Shown here: piece after piece, positions 27,182-36,402 of the stretch
Layout of the letters: each line of letters opens with the position of its first letter
How positions within the stretch are numbered: the stretch's first letter is position 1
Origin: Ardenticatenales bacterium
Lineage (GTDB): Bacteria > Chloroflexota > Anaerolineae > Promineifilales > Promineifilaceae
Reading direction: 5' to 3'
Assembly (NCBI GenBank): GCA_020634575.1
Contig: JACKBM010000029.1
Span: 1-64,000, forward strand
DNA length: 64,000 nucleotides
Notes under the pieces: model-generated
The model's database searches: none
What the model was told of the DNA's origin: nothing
Seen by the model: the letters and a program-made list of their open reading frames with translations, nothing else
Translations under genes and position numbers: made by a program

Positions 27182-30034
27182 ATGGACATTGAGCTGTTAA
27201 GCGATTTTGAAGCGGAAATCCGCAACTATTTACCGCAGATTCGGCGAGGCATTGACACCTATTTTGCCGGGCAGCCAGCCTCGCCTGAATTTGATCAAGC
27301 CTTGCGGCTGGCCCACACCATCAAAGGCTCTGCGGCGATGATGGGGCTGGTGGGCCTGAGCCAGATGGCACGCCGCCTCCACGTCGCCCTGCAGGCGCTG
27401 CGGGTCCAGGGCCGGCCGGAACAGCTCATTTTCCAGAAGATCCTGCGCCAGCATCTCTCAATTTTGGAAACATATCTTGGCATCTTGATGGAAAAGGCCC
27501 GCCTGGGTGCATCCCTGGATACGATTGACGACCAGGCCTTTCTGGCCGAAATTGAGATGTTGTACCGGCCGGATGAAGAGCGCCTGAGTGACGCCGAGCA
27601 GCGTGCGCTGAAAGTGACCGGCAGCCTCGCCACAGGGCCGCTACCCGAACTCCTGGAACTTTTTCGCGATGAAGCGCGCGAACATTTGGGCAAAATTGGC
27701 CGCCAGATCCATCGCCTGGCCGATCAGCACCAACATGGCGTCGCCATCCGTGAGATCCAGCATAGCGTCCATACCTTAAAAGGGGGCTGCGGGGCGCTGG
27801 GGCTGCGCGGTATCACCCGGCTGACACACAGTATGGAGGATCTCTTCGACCAGATCAGTGACCGGGCCGAGCCAGTCAAACCTGGCACACGCGAGCTCCT
27901 GCAAGACACAGTCGACGTCCTCAATGTGCTCATTGATGGGGACCTGGATGGGCTGGATGATGACACCGCCCTGATGATGTGCAGCTCGCTCGTGGACCAA
28001 TATGAGCAGTTGGTCGCCCTGAACACCAGCCGGCATACGGCCAGGCTGCCGGCAAAACGAGAGAGTGAAACTTTAGCGCCTATCGCCACGGACCAACTGC
28101 CCCTGCGCCCGCCGGTAGACAATGATGCCTACATTCCCACCTCGCTCAACCGGAAAATTCCGGCAGGAACCGCAGATGTCCCATCAACTGACGCCCTGGA
28201 AGCCGGCGAACCAGGTCTGACTGGTGAGGCTGGTCCCGCCGTGGCTCGTATTCCGGTTGAGGATCTGGACGCGCTGATCAAGCTGACCAATGAGTTGATG
28301 GTCAATGGCTCACGGTTGGGCGGACGGCTGGAGACGCTTTCGCGCCTCATCGATGAATTCCAGGCCAGCCTGGAACGTCTGAAACGCCAGGCACCCTTCC
28401 GCAGCTTGCCGGCAACAAAGCCCCTCGCGCCCACCGCGGCGGAAAATGAAACAGCGCCGGCGCCAACAGACCAGGGCAGCTCGGGCACCTTTAACTTCCA
28501 GGAAACGACGCGCGATCTCCAAACGATTAGCCACGAGTTGGGCACTTTGCTGCCACAACTTCAGGCCGCCCTCGGGCAGCAGGAGCGGACCACAGGCAAT
28601 CTCCATGAGCGCCTCCTCAATATCAGACTGGTTCCCTTTGGCAGCCTCAAAAATCGCTTGCTCCGGGTGGTGCGTACCGCCAGCCGCAAACAGAACAAAA
28701 TGGTGCAGTGCGAACTGGCGGGTGACGAGGTCATGCTGGATAAGACGATCCTGGACCAGCTGTTTGAGCCGCTGTTGCATTTATTGCGCAACGCGGTGGA
28801 CCACGGCATCGAGACTGTCGCCGAGCGCGAGGCTGCCGGCAAGCCGGCCATCGCCCAGATCCAGATAACGGTGAAACAGGAAGGCAACCAGCTAATCATC
28901 ACCATCGCTGACGACGGGCGCGGCATCGACACAGAGCTGGTCCGGCGGCGAGCTGTGCAGAAGGAATTCCATGCCGCAGCGGAGGCCGCAGCGCTGGGGG
29001 AACGAGAGCTCTACCGGCTACTATTCCAGCCTGGTTTTAGTACACGCGATCAGATTACGGAAATGTCTGGCCGGGGCATGGGGCTGGACATCGTGAAGGC
29101 CCATATTGATCGGCTGCAGGGGCATGTGCAGGTCAGTTCGGCGGTCGGCCGGGGTTCGCAATTCCTGATCCGAATTCCCCTGACCCTGGCGGTGAGCCAG
29201 GCCATGCTGGTCATGGTTGGCGAGGAGCGTTTTGCCATCCCCCTGGCGGATATCGTCCGGGTTGTGCCGCTGGAGCCAGGGCAATTGGGCCAAAACGGCC
29301 ACCGCCGCGAAGCCGTGCAAATCGATGGCCACGATTATCCGTTGATCTACCTCGCGCAGGCCCTGCAGCTACCGCCTGCGGCGCGGCCGGCGCAGCCGCC
29401 AACTGCTGCTCTGCTCATTCGTGTCAACGGCGTTGATCATTTACTGGTGGTTGACCGGTTATTGCGCACCCAGGAAGTCGTGGTCAAATCTTTGGGCAAC
29501 CATCTGCGGCGAGTGCGCGGCGTCCTGGGGGCCACCATGTTGGGTGAAGGTGAGCTGGTGCTCATCCTGAACAGTGCCGAACTGGTCTCCCCGAGTGAAG
29601 CGCAACCTTTTGTTGCGCCGGCCGCGCCGTTGGGCCTGGTTCGCCAGCAGTTGCAGGTGCTCATCGTGGATGATTCCGTAAGCGTGCGGCGCATGAATGA
29701 GCAGATGGCGCTCAACGCGGGCTGGGAACCGGTCATCGCTCGCCACGGGCAGGCAGCGCTCGAGCTGGTGGAAAGCGGCCAGTGCCAGCCCGATATTGCC
29801 TTGCTGGATATTGAGATGCCGCAGATGGATGGTTATGAGCTAACCCAGGCGCTGCGCAAACTACCTGCCTATGCGAAGCTGCCCATCGTTATCATCAGCG
29901 CCCGCTCCGGGCCGCAACACCGGGAACAGGCGCTGGCCAGTGGCGCCACTGCCTTTTTGCTGAAACCTTATCGCGAAGATGAATTGCGGACACTGGTCGA
30001 AGAGTTGATTAGCGTCCCCAAGATTGGCTCCTAG
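27182..30034 (+). CDS. CheA-like hybrid histidine kinase (two Hpt, CheW, receiver)
   Basis: 950 aa central kinase. Domains in order: Hpt1 (1-105) with His45 in LRLAHTIKGSA; Hpt2 (155-260) with His197 in SVHTLKGGCGALG; a linker; dimerisation domain (about 360-400 and 440-480) with IPVEDLDALIKLTNELMVNG; the HATPase with LLHLLRNAVDHGIE, IADDGRGID and GRGMGLDIVK; a CheW domain (about 660-800); and a C-terminal receiver (about 825-945) with VLIVDDSVSVRRM, Asp876 in LLDIEMPQMDGY and LLKPYRE. This matches Pil-Chp-type (ChpA/PilL) kinases but with fewer Hpt domains. It would phosphorylate its own receiver and the stand-alone receiver encoded first in the operon. No CheB or CheR gene accompanies it. 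Confidence 0.95.
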   Translation: MDIELLSDFEAEIRNYLPQIRRGIDTYFAGQPASPEFDQALRLAHTIKGSAAMMGLVGLSQMARRLHVALQALRVQGRPEQLIFQKILRQHLSILETYLGILMEKARLGASLDTIDDQAFLAEIEMLYRPDEERLSDAEQRALKVTGSLATGPLPELLELFRDEAREHLGKIGRQIHRLADQHQHGVAIREIQHSVHTLKGGCGALGLRGITRLTHSMEDLFDQISDRAEPVKPGTRELLQDTVDVLNVLIDGDLDGLDDDTALMMCSSLVDQYEQLVALNTSRHTARLPAKRESETLAPIATDQLPLRPPVDNDAYIPTSLNRKIPAGTADVPSTDALEAGEPGLTGEAGPAVARIPVEDLDALIKLTNELMVNGSRLGGRLETLSRLIDEFQASLERLKRQAPFRSLPATKPLAPTAAENETAPAPTDQGSSGTFNFQETTRDLQTISHELGTLLPQLQAALGQQERTTGNLHERLLNIRLVPFGSLKNRLLRVVRTASRKQNKMVQCELAGDEVMLDKTILDQLFEPLLHLLRNAVDHGIETVAEREAAGKPAIAQIQITVKQEGNQLIITIADDGRGIDTELVRRRAVQKEFHAAAEAAALGERELYRLLFQPGFSTRDQITEMSGRGMGLDIVKAHIDRLQGHVQVSSAVGRGSQFLIRIPLTLAVSQAMLVMVGEERFAIPLADIVRVVPLEPGQLGQNGHRREAVQIDGHDYPLIYLAQALQLPPAARPAQPPTAALLIRVNGVDHLLVVDRLLRTQEVVVKSLGNHLRRVRGVLGATMLGEGELVLILNSAELVSPSEAQPFVAPAAPLGLVRQQLQVLIVDDSVSVRRMNEQMALNAGWEPVIARHGQAALELVESGQCQPDIALLDIEMPQMDGYELTQALRKLPAYAKLPIVIISARSGPQHREQALASGATAFLLKPYREDELRTLVEELISVPKIGS

Positions 30035-30069
30035 CCATCGCTGGATCAGGCGATAGCCTGAGTAACCTT

Positions 30070-31665
30070 ATGAACAACCATGAAGGGATGATTGCCTGGC
30101 TTTTGCTGGCCGCTGGCAGCTTGTTGCTGTTACCGGCCGGTTTCCTCTGCCTTGAAGCCGGCCTCTCCGCCCGGCGGCAGGGACACCAGACCAGCTACAA
30201 ATATCCCCTGGGCGTGGCTATCGCCCTGCTCAGCTTCTTGCTGCTGGGTTATGGCCTCATGAACGGGCGCAGCAACAGCGGCTGGTTCGGCAGCCCGGAC
30301 CTGGCCAGCGCCTGGGGGGCAACAGATCTGAACGGGGCACTGCAGCGGCTATTCCAGGCACTCTATGCGGCCATCGCCCTGGCTGCGGCGTTGCTGGCGG
30401 CCCCGCGGCGCTTACGCCTGACTGCCTACCCCTGGCTGGCGCTGCTTTTGGGCGCCGTGGTGTTTCCCATCGTTAATCATTGGGTTTATCAACCGGCCGG
30501 TTGGCTCAATCGCCTTGGTTACATCGACACAGGCGGCAGCAGCAGCATTCAAGCCGTAGCCGGCTGGAGTGCGCTGGCGCTGGCGCTGCTGGCAGAGCGG
30601 CACAGCGGCCGGTCACGATCAACACCGCCCCGCTCCCTACCCTGGGCCGGCCTGGGCGTTTTTCTCATCTGGCTGGGTTGGCTGGGGCTGCATCTGAGTC
30701 GCTTCAGCGGAGCAACACCTGGAGCGGTGGCCATCATCCTGCCGACGCTCGCTAGTGGTGCCGCCGGCTTGCTGGTTGGGTTGCTCTTCAGCCGGCTGGT
30801 GCCGGGGCTGAATCAGATGGCAGCCGCAGCGCAGGGTAGCCTGGCCGGGCTCGTAGCGAGTAGTGCTGGCTTCATGCTGTATTCGGCCGGGGACATGATT
30901 CTGGTCGGCGCAATCGGAGCCCTGGTAGCCCTGTTACTGGCCCGCCTGCTTGCCTGGCGGCGCCTGACGGGGGCACGCGGCGCTTTGCCCGCGCTGTTGG
31001 GCGCCAGCGCCTGGGGTACGCTGGCTGTGGCCCTGCTGGCCGCCCCGGCAGCAACGGGCTGGCTTGTTCAGCTTGGGCTCCAGCTGCTGGGCTGGCTGGC
31101 TATTGCCTCTTTCACGCTGCTGGCGAGCTTGCTGGCTTTCCTGTTTTTGGAAGGGTTTTTGCCCCTTTTCCGAGCCAGCCCAAGCCCGTTAGCCGCGGCC
31201 CAACCTGCTCTGGCTGTGGCAACTGTGACAGCCCCGGTGGAAGCAAGCCCCGCGCCTGTGGCCGAACCCACCGTAGCGCCATCGAACCCACCCGCGCCAG
31301 ACGTTACTGAGAGTCCGGCGCCGGCCATCGGCCGGCTCACCCTCTCCGCCGACATGCTCATCGTGCGGACCGCTGATGAGGCCACGCGGCGGATGTTTAC
31401 CTATCCGGGCAATACCCTGGTGGGTGAAACGGCCAACTTCTTCTTGCGGGCGCATGAACAGGGGGATTCGCTGGCCCAGCTGGCGTTTGTCCTGGAGACT
31501 GCGGCACGCAATCGGCAAACCGTCCACATGATTGGCATTCGCAGCGACGGCCGCCGTTTTAATCTTTCCGTGACCGTCGCCGCCCTGGTTGAGGAACATA
31601 GCCCCATTTACCGGCTGACCCTCAAACCATCGCCATTAACCGTCCATGCTACGTACGCGCCCTGA
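30070..31665 (+). CDS. Amt-fold membrane protein fused to a PAS-like domain, pore histidines lost
   Basis: 531 aa, last gene of the chemosensory operon. Residues 5-365 contain about eleven hydrophobic segments with the landmark order of the Amt/Rh ammonium channel family: LCLEAGLSARRQG, LLGYGLMNG, VVFPIVNHWVY..GWLNRLG, FLIWLGWLGLHLSR, GSLAGLVASSAGF. At the twin-histidine sites, the DFAGGTVVHI-type motif reads DTGGSSSIQ (Gln161 in place of the first His) and the second site reads ALLGASAWG (Leu309 in place of His). A Pro/Ala linker (370-420) leads to a PAS-like domain (424-517). Loss of both histidines argues against normal transport; fusion and context suggest sensing of ammonium or another small ligand (inference). 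Its 3' end overlaps the convergent NYN gene by 17 bp. Confidence 0.78.
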   Translation: MNNHEGMIAWLLLAAGSLLLLPAGFLCLEAGLSARRQGHQTSYKYPLGVAIALLSFLLLGYGLMNGRSNSGWFGSPDLASAWGATDLNGALQRLFQALYAAIALAAALLAAPRRLRLTAYPWLALLLGAVVFPIVNHWVYQPAGWLNRLGYIDTGGSSSIQAVAGWSALALALLAERHSGRSRSTPPRSLPWAGLGVFLIWLGWLGLHLSRFSGATPGAVAIILPTLASGAAGLLVGLLFSRLVPGLNQMAAAAQGSLAGLVASSAGFMLYSAGDMILVGAIGALVALLLARLLAWRRLTGARGALPALLGASAWGTLAVALLAAPAATGWLVQLGLQLLGWLAIASFTLLASLLAFLFLEGFLPLFRASPSPLAAAQPALAVATVTAPVEASPAPVAEPTVAPSNPPAPDVTESPAPAIGRLTLSADMLIVRTADEATRRMFTYPGNTLVGETANFFLRAHEQGDSLAQLAFVLETAARNRQTVHMIGIRSDGRRFNLSVTVAALVEEHSPIYRLTLKPSPLTVHATYAP

Positions 31666-32473
31666 CCACCTCCAGGTCAATGGCGCGCAGTTTGCCATCT
31701 TCCATCCCGGCCGCGATCTGGAATTCCACAACCAGATTACGGTTGGGCAACGAATTGGTGTCGACCCAGGCGGGAAATTCGGAGCCATGGCAAAAGATGG
31801 TGTCGTACGGGGACATCGGGTCACGCGAGTCGGTGCGCCACAGTTCGCCATCTACTTTCTTCAGATAACGTAGCCAGCCAAAGCCCTTGAGACCATCATA
31901 CGCATAGCAGATGCCCCGGACATACGAATCCATCTCACCCCAGCTTTTGCCATTGGCGCGTTCAACCGGCAGCAGATTAGGAATCAGATAACCGGATACA
32001 AATTGATCAGCTTCATTACGCAGGCTGCCAGCCACGTTATCAAAACCCAGGACCTCTACACGACAGCCTCGCGCCTGCAAAGCGTGGACGACGCGGACAA
32101 AATCGCCGTCACCGGTTGCCAGAATGACCCGGTCCAGACTTTCAGATTGGGTCAGGGCGTCGACTGCCAGGTCCAGGTCAACATTGGCCTTGCCATAGCG
32201 GGTCCCTGTTTCATCGCTGTACCATTTCACATCTTTGCGAATGACCTTGAAGCCGATGTCACGCAGGGCGTTGTGGAAACGGAACTGGCCATAGCGATAT
32301 TCCTGATCGTTTTCGGCCCGTTCGGGATCGAAGCTTACATAGGCATTGAGGCGCATGGGTTCAGCGCCACCCCGACAGGCAAAGCGGCGCAAGACCTCAA
32401 AGCGCATGCCAAAACCACCGTTAGATACCAGATGTGTGACGTCAACAAAGACGCCTACCTTTGTGCTACTCAT
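31649..32473 (-). CDS. NYN-domain (LabA/DUF88-like) protein with C-terminal CSD-like region
   Basis: 274 aa. The PIN-like NYN domain (1-165) has the conserved acidic residues: VGVFVDVTHL near the start, KANVDLDLAVDAL in the middle, and LATGDGDFVRVV. These proteins are predicted metal-dependent ribonucleases. The C-terminal part (about 195-274) has the pattern GFGWLRYL then YDTIFCHGSEFP, like a cold-shock/S1-type RNA-binding barrel, which fits an RNA-directed role. The gene converges on and overlaps the end of the Amt-PAS gene, so the two mRNAs could pair at their 3' ends. Confidence 0.82.
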   Translation of the reverse strand: MSSTKVGVFVDVTHLVSNGGFGMRFEVLRRFACRGGAEPMRLNAYVSFDPERAENDQEYRYGQFRFHNALRDIGFKVIRKDVKWYSDETGTRYGKANVDLDLAVDALTQSESLDRVILATGDGDFVRVVHALQARGCRVEVLGFDNVAGSLRNEADQFVSGYLIPNLLPVERANGKSWGEMDSYVRGICYAYDGLKGFGWLRYLKKVDGELWRTDSRDPMSPYDTIFCHGSEFPAWVDTNSLPNRNLVVEFQIAAGMEDGKLRAIDLEVVRART

Positions 32474-32921
32474 ATGCTCTCTTTCTTTGTCAGTAATGTC
32501 AGTTTCAGTGAAGGCAGTAGACCTGGGCCAGCCGCGAACCCATCAGAGATGGGCCTGGACGAGGAGAAATCGCGGTGCCGGGGTTGTGGGCTACCGGCCG
32601 GTCCGGCCAGCAGCACCTCATGGCAAAATCGTACAGTAAGTTTAGGTCCTTTGCCGCAAGGCCTGCTTCGGGTGAGGTGAAGCAGGCTAGCAACGCCGCG
32701 GGAGAGCAGCGCCCCTGTGAAGGGTCCCAGTATTTTACACAGCGACTTCGCAGACCGCCAAAAGAGATTTCCAGACTGCCATTCCCAAATCTGAATCTAC
32801 AGGTACAATCCACTGTTGCCCGGCTACCGGCTGGGGTTGAACCGGCCGGTCAGATGCGGACAACGTTCCGGGACCGGCCAGCAACCGCTATCCCCAACTT
32901 GTAGCAACCAGGTTAGCTAAC
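32474..32921. other. Intergenic region upstream of the MATE gene
   Basis: About 450 bp between the divergent NYN and MATE genes. I find no convincing gene, tRNA or known riboswitch. It contains a short hairpin (GCCTGCTTC near 32664 / GAAGCAGGC near 32680, loop about 8 nt) and a CCGGCCGG palindrome at 32596-32603 and again near 32841. Promoters for both genes should be here. Confidence 0.35.
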
Positions 32922-34325
32922 ATGCAACAATCTTCTGCGCGGGCCAATTCGCCCCTTCTAAACGCTCCCATTCCTGGCCTGATGCGTCAGATCGCCACGC
33001 CAGTCAGTATCGGCGCTTTTTTTAACACCATGTTCAACGTGGTGGACACAATCTACGGCGGCGCCATCTCTGATGAGGCGCTGGCCGCCCTGTCCCTTTC
33101 CTTTCCCATCTTCTTTATCATTTTCGCCCTGGGCATCGGCTTCTCGACTGGCAATACAGCCCTGATGGGCAATGCGCTGGGCCGGGGCGATGAAGAGACA
33201 GGCCAGCGCTACGCTATCCAGGGTTTGATTTTCGGCCTGATCATTTCGCTGATCACCACCGTGCTCATCCTGGCGGCGGCGCCGGCGCTGGTTGGCCTGC
33301 TGGGCGCCGAGGATCCAACCTACCAGGCCATGACGCTGGCCTACATCCGACCCATTTTCTATGGCGCCGTCTTTTTCATCACCGTCTCCATGCTCCAGGC
33401 GATTCTCAACACCCTGGGCCGCACCAAGCCGGGCCGCAACTTCCTCGTGGCCGGCTTTATCCTTAACCTGGCCCTGGATCCCTGGTTCATTTTTGGCGGC
33501 CTGGGGCTGCCGGCGATGGGGATCACCGGCATCGCCCTGGCGACGGTTCTGGTTCAGTTTCTCGGCTGTATTTATCTCGGCTATGAGGTGGCTCACACAG
33601 AACTGGTTACCTGGGAAAGCATACGCCGCTTCTGGAAACCGTCACCCAAATATCTGCTGAATATCGCCCGCCAGGGTTTCCCCAACACAGTTGATTCGAT
33701 GGGGACCTCGCTGGGCTTTTTTGTCCTCACCTACTTTGTGGCCCGCTTTGGCCAACCCTCGGTGGCGGCCCTGGGGGCCGGCTCCCGCATTGAGCAGATT
33801 TTCTTGCTGCCGCTGCTGGGGCTCAATGTAGCTGTCCTGTCGCTGATTGCCCGCAACAATGGCGCCGGCCAGCTCGACCGTGTCCAGGAGACCTATCGGA
33901 CAGCATTGCGCTACGGCAGCACCATCATGTTTGTCACCATGATTCTGGCCTGGTTACTGGCCTGGCCCCTCATTCGGCTGTTCACCGACGACCCTTACAT
34001 CATCGCCACCGGCATCACCTATGTTCGTATCCGCACCCTGGGACTGATTCCCAACGCCCTCTTTTTTATGTCTGCCTCGGCGATGCGGGGCTTGCAGCGG
34101 CCGGTCCCGGCCTTGATCCTGAATTTGCTGCGCTTTGTTGTGCTGCCCTATCTCTTTATTGTGCTGTTTGTGGAGGTGCTGGACTACGGCCTGACGTCTA
34201 TCTTTGTCTCGTCGACCACTGCCTTTGTCTTGACAGCGATAGCGGCCCTGCTGACGGCGCGGCGCATCCTGCCGAAGCCGGCCGCGGACGGTGAATTTTC
34301 GTCAGGCCCTGGCGAGGCAGTGTAG
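32922..34325 (+). CDS. MATE-family efflux transporter
   Basis: 467 aa with twelve hydrophobic segments in two homologous halves, the normal MATE architecture. Typical blocks are PVSIGAFFNTMFNVVDTIYGG at the start of the first half and PNTVDSMGTSLGFFVLTYFV at the start of the second, with ALGAGSRIEQIFLLPLLGL. MATE proteins export drugs or metabolites in exchange for Na+ or H+. The start ATG has only a weak upstream AGG. Followed after 56 bp by the flavin reductase gene on the same strand. Confidence 0.93.
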   Translation: MQQSSARANSPLLNAPIPGLMRQIATPVSIGAFFNTMFNVVDTIYGGAISDEALAALSLSFPIFFIIFALGIGFSTGNTALMGNALGRGDEETGQRYAIQGLIFGLIISLITTVLILAAAPALVGLLGAEDPTYQAMTLAYIRPIFYGAVFFITVSMLQAILNTLGRTKPGRNFLVAGFILNLALDPWFIFGGLGLPAMGITGIALATVLVQFLGCIYLGYEVAHTELVTWESIRRFWKPSPKYLLNIARQGFPNTVDSMGTSLGFFVLTYFVARFGQPSVAALGAGSRIEQIFLLPLLGLNVAVLSLIARNNGAGQLDRVQETYRTALRYGSTIMFVTMILAWLLAWPLIRLFTDDPYIIATGITYVRIRTLGLIPNALFFMSASAMRGLQRPVPALILNLLRFVVLPYLFIVLFVEVLDYGLTSIFVSSTTAFVLTAIAALLTARRILPKPAADGEFSSGPGEAV

Positions 34326-34381
34326 AATAAGCAGACTCGACTCTCTAGCAACGTGGAGCGCATTCCAAGGAGTTTCTTCTC

Positions 34382-34867
34382 ATGGCGATTTCGTCCGACG
34401 ATTTCAAGGATGTTTTGCGGCATTTTCCGGCCGGTGTCACCCTGGTCACCGTGAAGGCCGGCGGCGAGGTCTATGGCCTGACCGTCTCCGCCTTCGCCTC
34501 GGTCTCGCCGACCCCGCCGCTGATCATGGTCTGTATTGACCACCGCGGTTACAGCCATGAACTCCTGCAGAAAAGCGACGCCGTTTTTGCCGTGAATTTC
34601 CTCCATGAGGAGCAAATTGAGCTCTCCAATCGCTTTGCCTTCGTCAAAGATGACCGCTTTGCCGAAGGGAACTGGGCCACAGCCGCGACCGGCGCGCCGG
34701 TGCTGGCGGATGCGGTGGCCTGGCTGGACTGCACCGTTTATAGCCGGCATTCGGCCGGTACCCACACCATCTACATCGGCGAAGTCCAGGCCAGCCAGGT
34801 TGTAGCGCCGGATGGCAAACCGCTGATTTACTGGAATCGTGAGTATCGGCAGTTAGCAAATAGCTGA
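34382..34867 (+). CDS. Flavin reductase family protein (HpaC-like)
   Basis: 161 aa, one split-barrel FMN-binding domain. Opening DVLRHFPAGVTLVTV, then GLTVSAFASVSPTPPLIMVCI (flavin-binding loop), FAVNFLHEEQ and HTIYIGEVQA are characteristic of the reductase partners of two-component flavin monooxygenases. AAGGAG lies nine bases before the ATG. It could supply reduced flavin to the HpaB-type oxygenase encoded at 12511, but that link is only inferred from family pairing. It follows the MATE gene and converges on araA. Confidence 0.88.
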   Translation: MAISSDDFKDVLRHFPAGVTLVTVKAGGEVYGLTVSAFASVSPTPPLIMVCIDHRGYSHELLQKSDAVFAVNFLHEEQIELSNRFAFVKDDRFAEGNWATAATGAPVLADAVAWLDCTVYSRHSAGTHTIYIGEVQASQVVAPDGKPLIYWNREYRQLANS

Positions 34868-34879
34868 CATCATCAGCTA
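34861..34879. terminator. Small hairpin between convergent genes
   Basis: TAGCTGA (34861-34867) and TCAGCTA (34873-34879) with a 5-nt loop, overlapping the stop codons of the flavin reductase and araA genes. No T-run; weak terminator at best. Confidence 0.35.
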
Positions 34880-36388
34880 AAACGCCGCCGCCATATGGTA
34901 ATAGAGTTCATTCCACTTCAACTCTTTTTTGATTTCCCGCAGCGAAGAGTTTTCGTCAATAAGCAGATACTCAATGCCGGCGATATTGGCAAAATCCTCC
35001 ATATGTTCGGCGGTTAAAGAGAGGCTGAAGCCTGTATGGTGGGCGCCACCAGCCAATATCCAGGCGGCGACCCCTTCTTGGAAATTCGGCTGCACGCGCC
35101 AAAGAGCGCGCGCCACTGGCAATTTCGGCAGGGGCGCCTCAGTCTCCACAACCTCGACTGTGTTGACAATGAGCCGGTAGCGCGTGCCAAGATCAATGAC
35201 GGAGGCGTTGAGCGCCGGCCCGGTCTGTGAATCAAAAACGAGACGTACCGGATCTTCCTTGCCGCCGATGCCCAGCGGATGAATTTCCAACGAAGGCCTG
35301 GCAGCCGCAATCGACGGACAGATTTCCAACATATGCGCCCCCAGCACCTTGGCGCCATCCGGGCCAAAATGGTAGGTGTAATCCTCCATAAACGAGGTAC
35401 CACCAGCCAGGCCTGCGCTCATCACTTTCATGGCCCTGAGCAGCGCCGCTGTTTTCCAATCTCCCTCAGCCCCAAAGCCATAACCATCCGCCATCAATCG
35501 CTGCGAAGCCACGCCCGGCAGCTGCTTGAGCCCATGCAGATCTTCAAAGGTATCTGTATAACCCTTGAAACCACCTTCTTCCAGAAACGCACGGATACCC
35601 AGCTCAATACGCGCCGCATCTCGGAGCGATTGGCGCCTTGCGCCATCTGCCTGCAACGCGGGAACGACGGTATAGCTTTCTTCGTAGACGGCGATCAGGT
35701 CAGAAACCGCTTTCTCGGTTACGGCGTTGACCCTGGCCACCAGGTCGCCGATGCCATAGCCATTTACCGAATAGCCAAACTGCATCTGGGCCGATACCTT
35801 ATTACCTTCGGTTACCGCCACTTCACGCATGTTGTCGCCAAAACGAGCAAATTTCGCCCCTTGCGCATCGTGCCAGGCCGCAGCGGCCCGCATCCAGACG
35901 CCCAGGCGAGCCAACACCTCGTCATCCTGCCAGTGGCCGACGACGACTTTGCGCGCCGCCCGCAGCCGTGTGCCGATGTAGCCAAACTCGCGACCACCAT
36001 GGGCTGTCTGATTCAGGTTCATGAAGTCCATGTCAATCGTGGACCAGGGGATCTCTGCATTAAATTGGGTATGCAATTGGACAAACGGCTTTTGTAAGGC
36101 CTGCAAGCCGGCGATCCACATTTTGGCCGGTGAAAAGGTATGCATCCAGCAGATAAGGCCAATGCAATTCGGGGCCGCGTTGGCAGCCTGACAGATGTTG
36201 TGGATCTCTTCTGGCGTGGTGACAATCGGTTTAAAAACTACCCTGACGGGTAATTGCGGCGCAGCAGCCAGCGCCTCGGCAATTGTTGACCCGTTGGCGG
36301 CGACCTGCGCCAGAGGTCCCGGTCCGTACAGATGTTGGCTACCAACAATAAACCAGGCTTCCAGCGGCCCAAAAATATCTGCTTTCAT
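34877..36388 (-). CDS. araA: L-arabinose isomerase
   Basis: 503 aa, normal length. Converts L-arabinose to L-ribulose. The start ATG at 36388 is set by GGAGG seven bases upstream; an earlier in-frame GTG overlaps the end of araD. Family blocks: [11 protein letters not shown] at the N-terminus, [18 protein letters not shown], the metal/substrate region with [10 protein letters not shown] and [10 protein letters not shown], and the C-terminal [15 protein letters not shown]. Last gene of the seven-gene arabinose operon, 14 bp after araD. Confidence 0.96.
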   Translation of the reverse strand: MKADIFGPLEAWFIVGSQHLYGPGPLAQVAANGSTIAEALAAAPQLPVRVVFKPIVTTPEEIHNICQAANAAPNCIGLICWMHTFSPAKMWIAGLQALQKPFVQLHTQFNAEIPWSTIDMDFMNLNQTAHGGREFGYIGTRLRAARKVVVGHWQDDEVLARLGVWMRAAAAWHDAQGAKFARFGDNMREVAVTEGNKVSAQMQFGYSVNGYGIGDLVARVNAVTEKAVSDLIAVYEESYTVVPALQADGARRQSLRDAARIELGIRAFLEEGGFKGYTDTFEDLHGLKQLPGVASQRLMADGYGFGAEGDWKTAALLRAMKVMSAGLAGGTSFMEDYTYHFGPDGAKVLGAHMLEICPSIAAARPSLEIHPLGIGGKEDPVRLVFDSQTGPALNASVIDLGTRYRLIVNTVEVVETEAPLPKLPVARALWRVQPNFQEGVAAWILAGGAHHTGFSLSLTAEHMEDFANIAGIEYLLIDENSSLREIKKELKWNELYYHMAAAF

Positions 36389-36402
36389 CTCTCTTCCTCC
36401 AT

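Noticed and set aside
30070..31665. Calling this gene a functional ammonium transporter
   Set aside because: Both pore histidine positions are replaced and a PAS-like domain is fused; operon context is chemosensory.
32474..32921. Riboswitch or RNase P/6S-type RNA upstream of the MATE gene
   Set aside because: I looked for glycine, guanidine, cobalamin and RNase P consensus pieces and found none in the right order.
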